Of a stretch of 64,000 nt of DNA, positions 1 through 11,622 are shown piece by piece (position 1 is the stretch's first letter; each line of letters opens with the position of its first letter). Made by a program: the position numbers and the translations under genes. The stretch comes from Parelaphostrongylus tenuis. Lineage: Eukaryota > Nematoda > Chromadorea > Rhabditida > Metastrongylidae. The stretch spans positions 62,001 to 126,000 of the forward strand of contig JAHQIW010004280.1 of NCBI GenBank assembly GCA_019055375.1, written 5' to 3'. Under the pieces are notes generated by a model. The model did not search any database, was not told the DNA's origin, and was given only the letters and a program-made list of their open reading frames with translations.

Positions 1-1082
1 AAAAGTATAGGTAAAGTTTTGCCAAGACGGTGTTTGTGAATGTTTGCGTAGAAATAGTTCTGAGTCAAGTGTCTGTAATCAAAAGAAGGAATTCATTAAA
101 AGGTCTTACTCACTTTAATTGGCCAAGGATCTCAGTAATCCACAGACGATCTTCGTAGTTTCGTGGCAGCGGCATCGCATGAACTGAAGTACGTCAGTGT
201 TAAGCACTCATCAGATGACACAAACTGCTAAAGACATATAGATAGTGTGGCTAATGCGACGTGGCCTAAACCAAAGCGAATCAAAACAGATTCCGTTACT
301 AATTCAATTAGTTCACAAAGAGAGCAAACTGCTTGAGCCAATTGTAGTGAAAATTACGTAACCGAATGAAACAAGTTTCATATAGCCATCACAGCAGCAT
401 CATCTCAAAGTTTCGCTCAGATCTAAAGGATACTTCACCTCCACTTTTTTCAACGACAAGTAGATTTTGTCAGTAGACAAAGAGATAAATGGTAACAAAT
501 TGTTTTGACACAGTTATACATGCTCTTTAAAATTTATTTTCAAGTTTCTCCTTAAAAATTTTTTCGTTTCCCTTTTTATCACCATACTGAGCCCGAGTTG
601 TGTACCGTAAAGTAACGTGGAGCGGAAGCACTCATCGCTCGTTCTCCTTTTCCTTCCACATCATCAGTAACTGCTGCGATTAAGGAGATGTTCTCATCTC
701 ACGTACCTCAAAGATGTACAACAAAAAGTTGCTGCACATCTGCCGAATACCATTTGAAAGTGATTTTGTCTACTCTCACATCACTACTATGCAGAGACTT
801 CTTAGGAATTCACGTATTCTTAAACTCATTTTTCAAAACATACATAATGCCACTGTGCGATATTGTTCATCATTGCGTGCACCAATACGTGATTTTGACA
901 GTTTGTCCTTTAATCCCGCATTCAGACATCGGAAGTTCTGCAAGACATTGCAGATGTAAAAAAAATTAGCGCGCATTAAAACGTGACCTATAGCGATATG
1001 AACTTTATTTTGCTGTACACATGCTGTCTATCGCTCTAGGTGTGATAATTTTTTCTTCATCGTGCCAAATAATTATTTTCGG

Positions 1083-1190
1083 GCCACACATGTATGTGGT
1101 CTGTTGAAAAAGGGCTAACTTGTGGAGCCCGATACACGTGTTCCGACCTTGCAGTCTCATCAGTCGGGCATTTACAGACCTTTCAAGGTG
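1083..1190 (+). repeat. Dispersed repeat, CACGTGTTCC/TTGCAG-type
   Basis: This segment has the order 'gagcc...acacgtgttccg.ccttgcag.ctca', and related pieces occur at about 24860-24960, 26670-26765, 36700-36780, 42290-42370, 42621-42697 and, inverted, 42877-42956. The recurring core is an ACACGTGTTTC box followed by a GCCTTGCAGCCTCGTCAG-like box. It is probably a non-autonomous element, because no open frame goes with it. The copies are diverged and only partly overlapping, so the element ends are not defined. Confidence 0.5.
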
Positions 1191-2059
1191 AAAAAGAATA
1201 CCACTTTATTTGACCCGTGTCATAGTTTTTTCTTTCCTTAATAGTTAAGCACATCCCACGGCAATCTTGAGGATTGCTAAGTTAAGGCGCTCAACAAAGC
1301 GTTCTTGTTGACAGCCGGAATGTTGAAGGGTAGAGCTCGACGCTGGCCGGGACGGGCATCGCAACCACTCAGACACAGTGCCCCACATTATTACCCATAA
1401 AAGCGCAAAATTGTACTTATATTACATGAGACTCATAAATTTCAAATGAAAAAATTGGTTCTTTGCCAATCTCTTTGCCATTATCTTCCTTACGCGTTTG
1501 AGGTATTGTAGACTAAAAGTTTTTGCCAAAAGAAGAAATGTTCTCTCAGGCGATTGAGCGAAATTACCGCTAGAAATCGCAGAACAAAAAGAAAAGAACT
1601 TGGTAGAAGAGTATGGGGGTTTGTCTTTTTCTAGTTGGATTGGATTTTTATGCTCAGATAACGCTCAAAATTGCTTTCCCAGTTTTCTTCTGCTATCTGA
1701 CCACATTTGAAAAACGATCCATTACGCTGGACAAAGACTTTTTATAAGAGGGATAGTCTGTGGAAGCAGGAAGCATCCGTGTTTGGAAAGACCTTTTGAA
1801 TGCTGTCAACAGAATAAAACTATGTTTTACATAGGTCCCCTAATTCAACTATTACTTCTATGGAAGCACAAAAACCACATGAACGTGTAGGAAGAATTTT
1901 TTAGTACCATGGTCAAACGCATGATGTGTGAGCTTCTTTCAAAGCGGAGTCCCACGTGAGTGGGCTCAAAAACACATGCCCGTTTATATGAATCAAACTT
2001 ATTTTCCTTGTCCTTTTTCGTTGATACATTGCAGAGAAACGGTCTCTCCAGAAAACATT

Positions 2060-2370
2060 TGCAACTGCGGAATTGTTAAATCTTACGTTATCGAATGACT
2101 ACTAACAGTTCAATGAAAGAGTTCTGTCTTGCGAGAAAAAACGTACGTGAAACATAAATTTGTTCAATTTACTGAAGGATTATAAAAAGACTTTTTTAAA
2201 ATTCGGATATGTAGCGCGCTAGCCAAAGATTTAAGCTTTCGAATGATTACTGATACTTCTATAAAAAAGTTCTTGTTTAGCGGAAGATGCCGAATATTAA
2301 TTTTTCACCATATAATAGATGAGTACCAAAAATTCTTGTAAGCGTCGTAGTTTTTCATGCTCAAATTAGT
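2060..2370 (+). repeat. Dispersed repeat, AAGCTTTCGAATGATTACT family
   Basis: Two diverged blocks contain the phrase aagctttcgaatgattact followed by a run like 'tgatacttctat.aaaaagttc'. The same family is seen at 38080-38340, 38850-38960, 39570-39620, 49790-50040, 50500-50620, 56560-56800 and 57280-57420. A linked module reads like 'catatcagcgtgtggaga.aat'. There is no open frame. It is read as an old high-copy non-coding repeat. Confidence 0.5.
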
Positions 2371-2675
2371 AAAATTTTCAAATAAGTTGAATGCATTTTG
2401 CAAATTAAGGCTTTTGTGAGAACATCGATGATCGAAAAGTTTTATTTTGATCAATAAAGAGCAAAATAAGATGGCAATCATAAGAGCTATAGTATCGCAT
2501 TGAGTAAATAGCTACGTAATCTGCAACGCACCAATTATTAGCAAGTCTTATGTGAAGATCGTACTTACAAACACGATGAATGATAAAAAGCTGTGTTAGA
2601 AGGATTTTCTAAGAAATGCGACCATTAAAATGAAATAGACATGCTATTCGACGTGAAGGACCGCTACGGACGGAC

Positions 2676-2795
2676 GTCGGAATCGAATGGGGGCGGAGAC
2701 TGTGCGCGGACGGGCGCCGGATTCGATTGGGGGCGGAGACTGTGTGCGGACGAGCATCGGATTCGATTGGGGGCGGAGACTGTGCGTGGACGGGC
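2676..2795. repeat. GC-rich 40-bp minisatellite, three units
   Basis: Three consecutive 40-bp units start at 2676, 2716 and 2756 and share the core ggggcggagactgtgcg. The units are rich in G, C and CpG, in strong contrast with the AT-rich flanks. Because 40 is not a multiple of 3, the array opens several overlapping frames on both strands (for example 2644-2994, minus). These are best read as by-products, not genes. Confidence 0.9.
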
Positions 2796-3060
2796 GGCTG
2801 AGAGTGAGCGGCCACACGTCTGGCGCGATTTGAAAATTGGCACGCGGCGAACATTCTGAAAGATAGGGCTCATTCTCTGATTTATTGACTATTAACAACA
2901 CAAACGGGACTGTGGTCGGGTTCTTAGTGAATTCCATAGTTCTCGCAATGTAATATATGTAATAGTTCTGTAGGTACACAGAAAAAAACCACATTAATAG
3001 CGGAGCGCAGAAATGAGGTCGGAAGGAGTGTTATAAGCGCTTAATAATTCTGAGGAGCAT

Positions 3061-3769
3061 TAAATCAAAAGATCGACTGTTTTTAAAACCCCGAAAAGAA
3101 AAACATTCACAATAATCCCAAAAAAAGAATGGTTTAAGCTCAAAAACGAGGCTGTTACGCCAGGGTCATACACCGGTGTTTCGGAGGTTCGTCCTCCTCG
3201 TCAGTGACCCCTGCCCCACATTCAGCCCTGCATTGAAGCAAGGAGGGAGGCGTATGTGGTGATGGAACAGTGTACAATGACACTGGTCCATCACCACCCT
3301 CAGTCGATTGATTTTTGCTGTTAGATCAAAACTATATCAAAAGACACTGTTCCATCACCACATACGCCTCCCTCCTTGCTTCAATGCAGGGCTGAATGGG
3401 GAGCGGGGGTCACTGACGAGGAGGACGAACCTCCGAAACACCGATGTATGACCCTGGCGTAACAACCTCGTTTTTGAGCTTAAGCCATTCTTTTTTGGGA
3501 TTATTGTGAATGTTTTTCTTTTCGGGGTTTTAAAACCGTCGATCTTTTGATTTAGTTTTGATCTAACAGCAAAAATCCACCGACTGAGGGGTGGTGATGG
3601 ACCATTGTCATTGTACACTGTTCCATCACCACATACGCCTCCCTCCTTGCTTCTATGCAGGGCTGAATGTGGAGCGGGGGTCACTGACGAGGAGGACGAA
3701 CCTCCGAAACACCGGTGTATGACCCTGGCGTAACAGCCTCGTTTTTGAGCTTAAACCATTCTTTTTCTG
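3061..3769. mobile_element. Foldback (inverted-repeat) non-autonomous element
   Basis: Positions 3061-3331 are followed by a reverse-complement copy (3343-3554) and then by a second reverse-complement copy (3555-3769). The left edge taaatcaaaagatcgac at 3061 is mirrored by gatcttttgattta ending at 3554, so 3061-3554 forms a near-perfect palindrome around ~3307. The third block repeats the mirror of 3117-3331. A related element lies at 38972-39263. No transposase frame is present; the minus frame 3355-3684 runs through the palindrome and has no domain. It is read as a MITE or foldback element with an extra inverted duplication. Confidence 0.85.
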
Positions 3770-3899
3770 AGGAACATTCTTTCATATGCAAAGAGATAAG
3801 CCATCGAGAGGTTTTTTCATACAATATCTGATGCAAATGAATTATTGTAACCACACTATCATTGACAAACCTGATAGAATTAAGCTTTAAGCAAAAATC

Positions 3900-3975
3900 G
3901 AACGCCAGACAGGAGGTGAACATGCGTATCACTCATATTGGGGCGCTTGCTACCACTGCACCACCGAAGCACCGT
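3900..3975 (-). repeat. tRNA-like Pol III module (SINE head), minus strand
   Basis: On the minus strand an A-box-like tggtgcagtgg is followed about 35 nt later by a B-box-like gttcacctcc. The acceptor and anticodon arms do not fold into a full tRNA, so this is a tRNA-derived module and not a tRNA gene. It directly follows the foldback element. Other such modules in the window are at 5505, 12988, 24362 and in the SINE copies. Confidence 0.4.
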
Positions 3976-4850
3976 TTCGCCACTACTTATTCTTCAATAT
4001 CTCCATGTTAGCTATTAGCCTCAAACCTTCAGCAGGTTTAGCCGTGTAAGTACTTATCGCCCCCAGTAAAAGGTGAAACACAGGTTCAGCTCCTGTCTGA
4101 GGCGAATTTTTGCTTACCACTCGATTTTTAGGTGTATGTGAAACATCATAATATTGCAAAAAAAAAACAGTAAAATAAGAAGTTTGGGTATGACTAACAC
4201 AAAGTATCTAGGAGGCACAGAACATTAATAAGGCAGGTGGCCATCGATGTAATTTGATACTTTACATGTTTGAAACTATTTCTATTCTTTATTTCCGTAA
4301 ATTTTATAAGATACTTTGAATACAGTTTCAATTCACTTATGCAATGTTTATAAAGGTTTAAAATTCATCAGTTAAGTCATTCATGTCGACCTGGAAAATG
4401 TTAGGCTGAGTGAGTTCGAATGGAACATCACACTCTATCGGTCGGAAACCTCATGTTTCCCGATCTGGAGGATGAGTTCTTGTGTGAGCGCAATTAGTCC
4501 CAACCAGTTACAGTGTTGCATTGAAATAATTATTGATGTGCCAATACCCAGTTAAAACGATGCAAAATAATTTTGTAAGATCTCCGATCTGCTGCTCGAC
4601 TCACAAAATCCAAGGATACTTAGATGGGGCATAAGCAGCTCAAAAAAATCTATAAGAGCTATGAACCAGTGATTAGCCTACAGATCATCAAAAATTTACC
4701 ATAATAAATCGTCAAGGCGGGGAAACTACCATTTTACTAGCTTGAATTTATAGTTTCCATGGTTTGATAAAACATTCGAAATTTATACATATATTTAGAC
4801 AACAAACAACAACAACTATTCTCCAAAAAACAGGCCATCATTGTCCACTA
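3976..4850. other. Non-coding stretch with one weak open frame
   Basis: Mostly AT-rich sequence with no recognisable feature. A 59-codon plus-strand frame at about 4376-4555 has a balanced composition with Cys and Trp residues (for example FPIWRMSSCVSAISPN) but no in-phase acceptor or donor that convinces. It may be an exon or a transposon scrap. Confidence 0.35.
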
Positions 4851-4859
4851 CTTCTTGTT

Positions 4860-5345
4860 ATCGGTCCGCCAGGTTTCGGATCTGATCGAAGTACCACTGC
4901 TTCGGCTTGAATCAAAGAACTCTTGACATGTTTCTTCAACTTCATTAAAAGATCCGAATCGGTGACCTTCCAAGAAATGTTGTATTAATAGAAAAGCGCG
5001 TAATCAGATGGAGCAACGTCCGGGCTTTAGAGTGGATGAGGTAGAATCTCGACTCCGTCCAGATGTCTTGCTGCAACAAAGCACGCTTTCGACGAGCAGA
5101 TTTTAGGTACTTCTTTGCCAACTTGTCGCAAACTCGGTCCAGTGCTCGCACTAAGGATCGGCGTTGATTTATTTGCCATTCGCGATAAGTTCAAAATGCA
5201 GAATCCATTCAAAACTCCACCAAGCGCAAACCACGACCTTTTTGCCAAATCGATTTCAAAACGATACGGACGGCGGTGTTTGACCTTTCGGAGTTTCGAA
5301 GTCACCGGCATTGAATTTCATGCGCTCTTATGTCCATGATTTCGC
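4860..5345 (-). pseudogene. Mariner-type transposase relic
   Basis: On the minus strand, frames covering 5311-4900 keep the C-terminal half of a mariner (Tc1/mariner, DDE) transposase. WFALGGVLNGFCILNL corresponds to the 'VWWxxxGVIHxELL' block, and LDGVEILPHP is the block before the third catalytic Asp. In another frame PDVAPSDYALF follows, carrying the last D. The reading frame changes between these blocks and the second catalytic block (HDNARPH-like) is lost. It is a dead copy. The terminal inverted repeats were not located. Confidence 0.75.
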
Positions 5346-5504
5346 TAGACTAGCAGTTTACGCCTTCATCGACCACAACAAACTCTGGAGACGGCTGCAT
5401 AGCACGCCTACAACCTAAGCGCAAACCGTTTTTAGATTAGATTATGCTGAGTGTTTATAGGATACTAACTTTAGTTCATTCTAGTATTTATGCTCGTTTC
5501 CGCA

Positions 5505-5690
5505 CGCGTAGCCCAGTGTATTAAGTTGTCCTGTGACGCAAGCATGGCCAATGATTTGATCCCAAGACACGGCTCTTCAAGGCTTCCATTCCTTCAAGGG
5601 CGACAAATCGGTACATGACTTGTGTGGTAGGACAGTGTCATTGAAATGATACATCGGTGAGCCGACGCGAGTTTTGAAGGTCTGATATGT
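5505..5690 (+). repeat. tRNA-like SINE module
   Basis: An A-box-like tagcccagtgt near 5511 is followed by a B-box-like gatttgatccc near 5555, the spacing of a tRNA-derived Pol III promoter. A non-tRNA body follows with two 'acttgtgtgg/gtcattgaaatg' blocks. There is no clean cloverleaf. It is read as a tRNA-derived SINE fragment. Confidence 0.4.
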
Positions 5691-6425
5691 ATTCAGTCAC
5701 CACCAAAATCACTTGATAAAGTCGAAAGCACAGGTAATCCTTCGGAGTTTGAGGAAAGTGAAGGGTATCATCTTTATATCTTTACGTATTCATTTTCTGC
5801 AGTCTTCAATGAGGATTTTGACAATTTTCTCAAGTATCTAGGAGCGAATTCAGACCTTCCTTGTGGTTCCTGCCAACAAATCATTTGGAATCATGTATTT
5901 CCGTGAGACACAATGTTTTGAAATCTCTTGTGATAGTAACAATCATCGCCTTTCATTCACTACATATTACTTACTCGTTAGTTTTTTTTTCAGCTCCTGT
6001 GCTTTTGAGTAACTCTAGATCTATTTTTATTCTGAATTTTCACTCCGGTTTCGTCTCTATGTATTTTGACACATCGTCTATTAGATGAAACAAAGCTAAA
6101 GATGTTCACCTTATATACTGCTAAAATCTCTTTTACACTTTTGTACAAGTCAAAGACGTTCAAACAAAGTCTTGTGTAACACTGCCAATATGGTAGAGGA
6201 ATAATGATGTGGGTGAGGTTTTCTGCATGATTTCACGATAGTTTTACCGTTCCCTAGTTTTAGCGTTCTTCATAGAGTTGAAAACCTCTGACAATTATCG
6301 TGAAGAAACTAGAAATGATTAGCTGAAACGAATTATCAGGTTGAAGAAAAAATTCCTAAAAATCTGAGAAAAATGTAAATTTTATGGTTTCGTTTATTGT
6401 AAATTCGTAAGAATATCTCAGGTAC
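5691..6425. other. AT-rich non-coding stretch
   Basis: Nothing recognisable was seen. A pyrimidine tract ending in cag near 5990 looks like a splice acceptor, but the frame that follows is short and leads nowhere. Confidence 0.5.
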
Positions 6426-6429
6426 ATTT

Positions 6430-6700
6430 CCATATTTCCAGTTACAATATTTACTGCTAACAGCCGGACCGAGTCTACGGTACATTGATGGAAAGTACCC
6501 AACACTGATTCGTGGAAAGTACGCGCTGTTTCAACAAGACAATCAAACCTCACAATTCAAAAAAAAGGGGAAAGTTTAATGAACTGGAGGAAGTCGAGAT
6601 CTTGCCGCACCCAGCCTACAGTTCAGATACTGCGCCGCCTGATTATGGTTTTCCACTCAATGAAACATTTCCTGCTTTTGTATCGATTCAAGACTTTTGA
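6430..6700 (+). pseudogene. Mariner-type transposase relic
   Basis: The plus strand keeps the central DDE region of a mariner transposase. ALFQQDNQTSQF matches the 'LFQQDNARPH' block with the second catalytic Asp, and VEILPHPAYSSDTAPPDYGF matches the PYSPDLAPSDY block with the third Asp. A frame change lies in the A-run just after the QQDN block (about 6558-6566). The N-terminal half and first Asp are missing. This copy belongs to a different, better preserved lineage than the one at 4.9-5.3 kb. Confidence 0.85.
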
Positions 6701-7557
6701 TCACGTTCATGTTGTTTTTACTGCTGAACCGCGGTAATGAGACTTATTCAAAAACCAAATGAAGTTACAGAGATTTAAGCCATTAAATTATCGATGAATT
6801 TCGAAAGGACAAGCTAAAAGTCATCCAGAGAGGGTTGCTATCTCAGCGATGCAGGAGCGTCCCAGATCTGTGATGGTGTACATAAGTCAAAGTTGATCAC
6901 CTTGTCTTTTATTGTTCATAAATGAGCGATAAACCTAGCATTATTGTCTCTATAGGCTATTCCACAATGCTCACAACAACTTCATCTTGTTTTGAAACGT
7001 CTGTGTTGTTTTCAGTGTTACACGTTTGAAGTAGTACTACAAATGGCTCATTTTTCACAAGTAGAAGTTTATTCTATGTTGCACTAATCACAAATTACTG
7101 TGCAGGTTTCAGCACTTCTTACATGCGACTTGTTTTCTGACATTATTCCTCCACAAAGGTCTTCTGAAGCACTACATGATGCTTGAGCTGTTTCTTGAGA
7201 ATTTTGCCTTCTGTATGAATGACGGGACAATGATCGGAGCAAGAATGAAATAGTTGCTCAACTATGTAGCAAAAAAAAGACACGAGAATATGATAGGAAT
7301 TCTATAAGAACAGCGGGAAACGAGGGAAGAGCTAAACCGATGCATCCTTTCTTCTCAAAGACTCCTTAATCTTTTAGATTTCCTTCTGTAAAAGCTCCAT
7401 ATGTTAATTAATGGATAAAGTACAAAATTTAGTTTAGGCACTTCGTTGCTACTAAAATTGGTCTCTTTCGCCCTGGTCACTCAATAATAAGGAAGAGCTT
7501 TGAAAACATCTTATAAAAGTAATTGGAAATAACTTTATATCATATAAAATAGCACAG
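6701..7557. other. AT-rich non-coding stretch
   Basis: No gene or recognisable repeat could be supported here. Confidence 0.5.
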
Positions 7558-7860
7558 TTAATCGCCAACAAATGCAAAACACTTCCTGGGAGACACGTGA
7601 CGATCAGAAGCACTGGGAGGCTCGATAGGCATTGATGTCAGCAGATCTTCTACTGTGGCAGACTCTGGCAATGCAACTTCCATATACAAGGTCGAGTTGC
7701 CTATGTAGAAAAATAAGAAAACTGATCATGGACAACACGGGAAGAACTTAGTGTTGTTGCAAGGATTTGAATAGGCGGAGTTCCTCCCAGAGTAGTAGAT
7801 GAACTGCCTATATTTAAATCGGATGCCCGTGATTCGAAATTACAGAAGCCCATCATAACA
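7558..7860 (-). CDS. Candidate last two exons of an unidentified host gene
   Basis: On the minus strand, 7700-7558 is a clean terminal exon of about 47 codons ending in TAA (NSTLYMEVALPESATVEDLL ... CFAFVGD). A strong acceptor (ttattttctacatag-like, 7708-7701) precedes it. The preceding frame, 7860-7739, reads MMGFCNFESRASDLNIGSSS and onward, rich in Ser and Thr, and joins in phase 1 across an intron of 38 nt (donor gtgttg) or 46 nt (donor gttctt). Both donors are weak. Exon start at 7860 assumes the acceptor ...cgttag; the ATG at about 7855 could instead be the start. No domain is recognised. Composition and phase fit a real nematode gene end. Confidence 0.45.
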
Positions 7861-8361
7861 CTAACGATTAACCGAATCAAGCCATAGGCATGGGGAAGGA
7901 GCGTGTGTCAGAGTCATAAATCGATAAAATAAAGCCAATAAAATCATTTTTGTACAGGCAACAACGGGTTTGTTGGATTTCTCCGCATGAAAAAGGCACA
8001 AAAGAAGCGGCACGTTCTCTGTGCTTTATTCTTTACGTACTGCTAACAGTGCGTCCAAAATGATCCATTGACGTGATACAGTGGCTGGCAGACACCATCA
8101 TTCCCGATCGCGAGACGTGGACACTCTTGACACCTCGCTTCACATACGAACAAACTCAACCTCTGTCGCATTAAGGGGGCACAAGATCTTCTTAAAGCGC
8201 TGATTTTGCAATTTTTTTGAGTTCGAAATATTGAACAAATGAAGTTGAATTATATGGAATGTTTTCTAATGTAAATGTGATACATGCCATTATGAGCGGT
8301 CTATTATGCGTCAACATCAGGTACTGCTGACGAAACCGTGATAATAAAATTGAATCGTTTT
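7861..8361. other. Unassigned stretch, coding-like on both strands around 8030-8200
   Basis: A GC-richer block at about 8030-8200 is open on the plus strand (VIQWLADTIIPDRETWTLL) and in two frames of the minus strand, one of them cysteine-rich (CEARCQECPRLAIGNDGVC). No frame connects to the exons at 7.6-7.9 kb in a convincing way. It may be a transposon fragment. Function unknown. Confidence 0.3.
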
Positions 8362-9090
8362 TTCAAGACGTTCTTTGACGCGAAAACAAAGCGAACAGTA
8401 GCGGTTTGCTTATTCTAAAACTTCGGCTTCTAAGCAGAAGGCTGAAGTTTTCGTCTACAATTGATCATTGGAAGGCTTATTAGTGCGCTGAGCAAAAATA
8501 AGATCACAATTTTTCAGCGCCCAATTTCAGCTCTGCGAGGTTTTGAGAATGTCTTTTTAACAGAGATTCACTACTTATTCTATAGTAGAGGAAACGATGA
8601 TTCTGGGACTGAGTTTCGATTTGAAAGAAGGCCAAGGATGATGTCTATTATGTCTCTCCGGACGTCAGAAGCTGTAAGTACGATCTCTTATGTGATTGAT
8701 GTGCTTGTAATGGACCTATTCTATCACTTTGTGCTTCAAAATTTTTTTAGAAAATTGTCATGCGCTTGAATAGTTAAATATTGTTTTATAATTCGATATG
8801 TATTATGATTCATACATTCAATATATATCAAAGTTTTTAATATTAGTGTTCAAATTACTTTATTAGTTAAATTCGGTAACATTTGTCATTTCTGTCAAAG
8901 GAACATAAAACCTTAGCGCGTAGGATTCTTAAAACATATTAATTACAAAGAGTGATGCCTTGTTAAGACGAGTGATAATGACACAGTATATCTCTTTGCT
9001 GTCGATGAGATTATTTTGACACTCAAATTCTCAGAGGTCGTTTTTTCGCTGAACAAGGCTTCCTAACTAAAATTGAAATAATGATACGAA
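8362..9090 (+). repeat. Dispersed segment, copy 1 (inverted partner at 14815-15265)
   Basis: Positions 8362-8593 and 8958-9090 match the reverse complement of 15265-14815 in order, for example acgttctttgacg, agtagcggtttgctt, gcgcactaataag and caaattctcagaggtcg. About 364 bp at 8594-8957 is extra in this copy. Both copies keep one coding-like frame with VYLFAVDE and LKFSEVVF, so the segment probably derives from a gene or transposon ORF. No family was recognised. Confidence 0.7.
8564..8673 (+). CDS. Candidate internal exon, 36 codons
   Basis: A pyrimidine-rich acceptor (gtctttttaacag) ends at 8563 and a consensus donor gtaagt starts at 8674. Between them a phase-2-to-0 frame reads IHYLFYSRGNDDSGTEFRFE and onward to LRTSEA. 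It overlaps the edge of the 364-bp segment present only in this copy of the dispersed repeat. Splice signals are very good, but no partner exon was found, so it may be coincidental. Confidence 0.3.
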
Positions 9091-10230
9091 AACTCAAATT
9101 ATGCGGAATTCGATGCTTTGCTTGGTTTTTAAAAACGCCTGGATAGCACGGTCTAGTATCAAAAACAAAATTATGTTTCACACTCGGTTTGTCTTATTTA
9201 GCCAGCTCAAGTCCGTGAATCGCTTCTTATTGGATAGCACTAATTCTACTCGATATCTCATATCTCGGCAAATTTGGAGCTCAAACTGGTATTTGAAAAG
9301 GCTTTCATAGTGCACTGTGAGGGCTAAAATAAAACAACGTATCACATTCGGAGTTTGCTTTGCAGATAGGAGTTTTATATCTACGAAATATATGTAATCT
9401 TCTAGAAAAAATCATGTTTTATCAGAGAGGTAACAAAGAACTTAAAGATTTTGTTTCTAAAACTAAGAAAAAAATCTTCGTTGGAGAACGAAATTGCTTG
9501 CCACTGACGATATTGATGGGATGCTTATTATTAGAGAAACGCATATCATACTATAAAGCATATTTCAAAGTATTTGAAAGCTTGCCATTCACTTGACACG
9601 TTGCAAAGACATATGGAAATAATACAGAAAAAGAAAACTGTATGGATATTGATCCTATAAACAGCCTATGTATCAAAAATAATGTGCCGTCGAAGAAACG
9701 AACAAGAATAATTCACCAAATACGTAAAATACATTTTGAGCATCATTAGCATAGAAAAGCAATACAATAAAAACTTTCCGAATCTATATTTACATCAAGT
9801 ATCTGTACATCGCACTAAGGAATGTAATAAAGTTGGGAGTGAAGTCCTCATGATGTGGCGATTACACCACTAATCGTGTCCAGCACATGCATCGTAGGCT
9901 TTTGTTTCATCACCGCTACTTTTTTTGAAATCGACACTTGAAACAGAGAACTGGGAATTTTTCTGGGACAACTAAAAGAACGTCCAAAATAGTAGAGGAA
10001 AATGATTAAAAAGATCATGGCTTGGAGATATGAACAAATGGACTACAAACTCTAGTAGTTCACTGATAGAGATACGTATCAAGTTGCTGTAAATTTATTA
10101 AAAGAACGAAGCCTACCGATTTGTCAAAGAATGCAGACAACCGTTCGTGCATATCTTTTAAAGGACGCTAATAAGATTTCGTGCTATGTCCCAGGACCGA
10201 CTATCTATTAACCTCGGCGTAGTTTGAATG
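9091..10230. other. AT-rich non-coding stretch
   Basis: No gene could be supported. The open frames at 9101-9310 and 9360-9596 (plus) are AT-rich without motifs. Near 9150-9190 there is a block (tgtttcacactcg..) related to one near 11840 and, inverted, near 39490, so part of this stretch is a dispersed repeat. Confidence 0.4.
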
Positions 10231-11013
10231 AATGAGTCTCTTCCTCTATTTAGCCGCTCCGAGGTGTTATTGATATTATTTATCAAATATCAGCAAAGCA
10301 TATAACAATGCAGTCAATAATGCAGCATGAATAATACAACAGTCGTGGTGGCTTACGTTTCGGCAAGGTTCGTCATCTTCGGAGCCTGGAAAGGTCAGAT
10401 TAATGCATCCGCGAAGAAGAGCACCTAGCTGGGTAACGTAATTCCGACCCAAGAACCCCACTAAGCACGCATAAGGAGCAGAAGCATAAAGGAGCAGATT
10501 TTGAAGTTAAATTCACGGTCTTTGCACTGAAATCAAAACATCTACGCGTAAAACTTCGGAGGCCTTCTGGATACATAGCAAAGTCCCAAAAATGAACCGC
10601 ATAGAGGAATGCCTCGTAACAACGCGTGACCTCGCACCATACCTCAGGCTAATATTCCCGACCTGAGACAGGCACAGTCTCACTTAAGCACAGACTCCAA
10701 GTGGCAGGTCTTCAATGGTTAATTGAAAGATCTAAAACATTTGAGCGAGTGTTTTTAAAATAAAGTTTTTCCTATGCAACCCAAAAATTTATTTCTTACG
10801 TTTTCTGCGGGTTATGGAGGCTTTTGATTTAATAATCTGTGAATAAATTTGACCTTTCCAGGCTCTGAAGATGTCGAACCTTGCCGAAACGTGAGCCACC
10901 ACGACTGTTGTAATATTCATGCTGCATTTTTAACTGTTTTGTTATATGCTTCGCTGATATTCAATAAATAATATCAATAACACCTCGGAGCGGCTAAATA
11001 GAAAAGATACTCA
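10231..11013. mobile_element. 783-bp non-autonomous element with ~170-bp terminal inverted repeats
   Basis: The left arm, 10231-10406, and the right arm, 10843-11013, are reverse complements. They share tatttagccgctccgaggtg at the outer side and cctttccaggct at the inner side, with about 85-90% identity by eye. About 435 bp of unrelated AT-rich sequence separates them. No transposase frame lies inside; the 61-aa minus frame at 10276-10461 simply crosses the left arm. It is read as a MITE or foldback element. A target-site duplication was not established. Confidence 0.85.
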
Positions 11014-11549
11014 CTTCGTGGTATGCTCGTTGATCCGGGGCTATCACAATTTCATTTAATTGCAACATCTTCTCATACGATGAGATCAAATTATTTATAG
11101 GTAGAAATGTATTTTGTAGTTAGTACTGAGGACGACGTGTTTGAAGCGACATACTGTTGATGCTAATTCCTAGATATTTTCAGAGATGTGGCAGCTAGTT
11201 GCATTTACAGTGACAATTGCAAAGTCATGATTAGGTGTAATGCATGCTTGATCGATATGGAGTGCGTATGTGAAATTTGGAAAACATCTCATTAACCTTA
11301 TAAATGAATACACTCACAATAAACGACTCCTACTTACTGTGAAGGTATAATAGTATGACCATATTTCATGACCATAATAGTATGACCATGAGTAATATTT
11401 CGTTTTTACGTGACCTGCTTTCACACTTTATTCTGAGGATTTTAGCAGTTCTCTTATTCGATTTGCTTCCTAGCATTCCTCTTTTACATAGGCTTCGAAT
11501 ATAACGAAACTAAAAAATCATTACACAAGTATCAGCGCGTCAATGCCGT
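11014..11549. other. AT-rich non-coding stretch upstream of the tRNA gene
   Basis: Nothing recognisable except a short tandem phrase (accatatttcatgaccataatagtatgaccatgag) near 11356-11392. Confidence 0.5.
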
Positions 11550-11622
11550 GCTTCCGTAGCGCAGTCGGCAGCGCGTCAGTCTCATAATCTGAAGGTCGTG
11601 AGTTCGAGCCTCACCGGGAGCA
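11550..11622 (+). tRNA. Elongator tRNA-Met (anticodon CAU)
   Basis: The 73-nt sequence folds as a full cloverleaf. The acceptor GCTTCCG pairs with CGGGAGC (one T-G wobble), the A box reads TAGCGCAGTCGG, the anticodon loop is CTCATAA with CAT, and the B box is GTTCGAGCC. It matches the eukaryotic elongator Met tRNA pattern, including the known T-T at the base of the anticodon stem. A TTTT Pol III terminator follows at 11627-11630. CCA is not encoded, as expected. There is no intron. Confidence 0.92.

Larger units (their letters stand above)
1..2640. other. AT-rich non-coding stretch
   Basis: No coding signal is supported here. The only open frame of note (688-969, plus) has no domain and no good splice signals, and it overlaps another frame. 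The stretch carries two pieces of dispersed repeats, listed separately at 1083-1190 and 2060-2370. A short GC-richer patch near 1310-1390 has an arginine-rich frame but nothing recognisable. Confidence 0.6.

Noticed and set aside
2609..2994. Overlapping frames on both strands in the GC-rich patch
   Set aside because: They are produced by the 40-bp minisatellite, whose unit length cycles through all frames.
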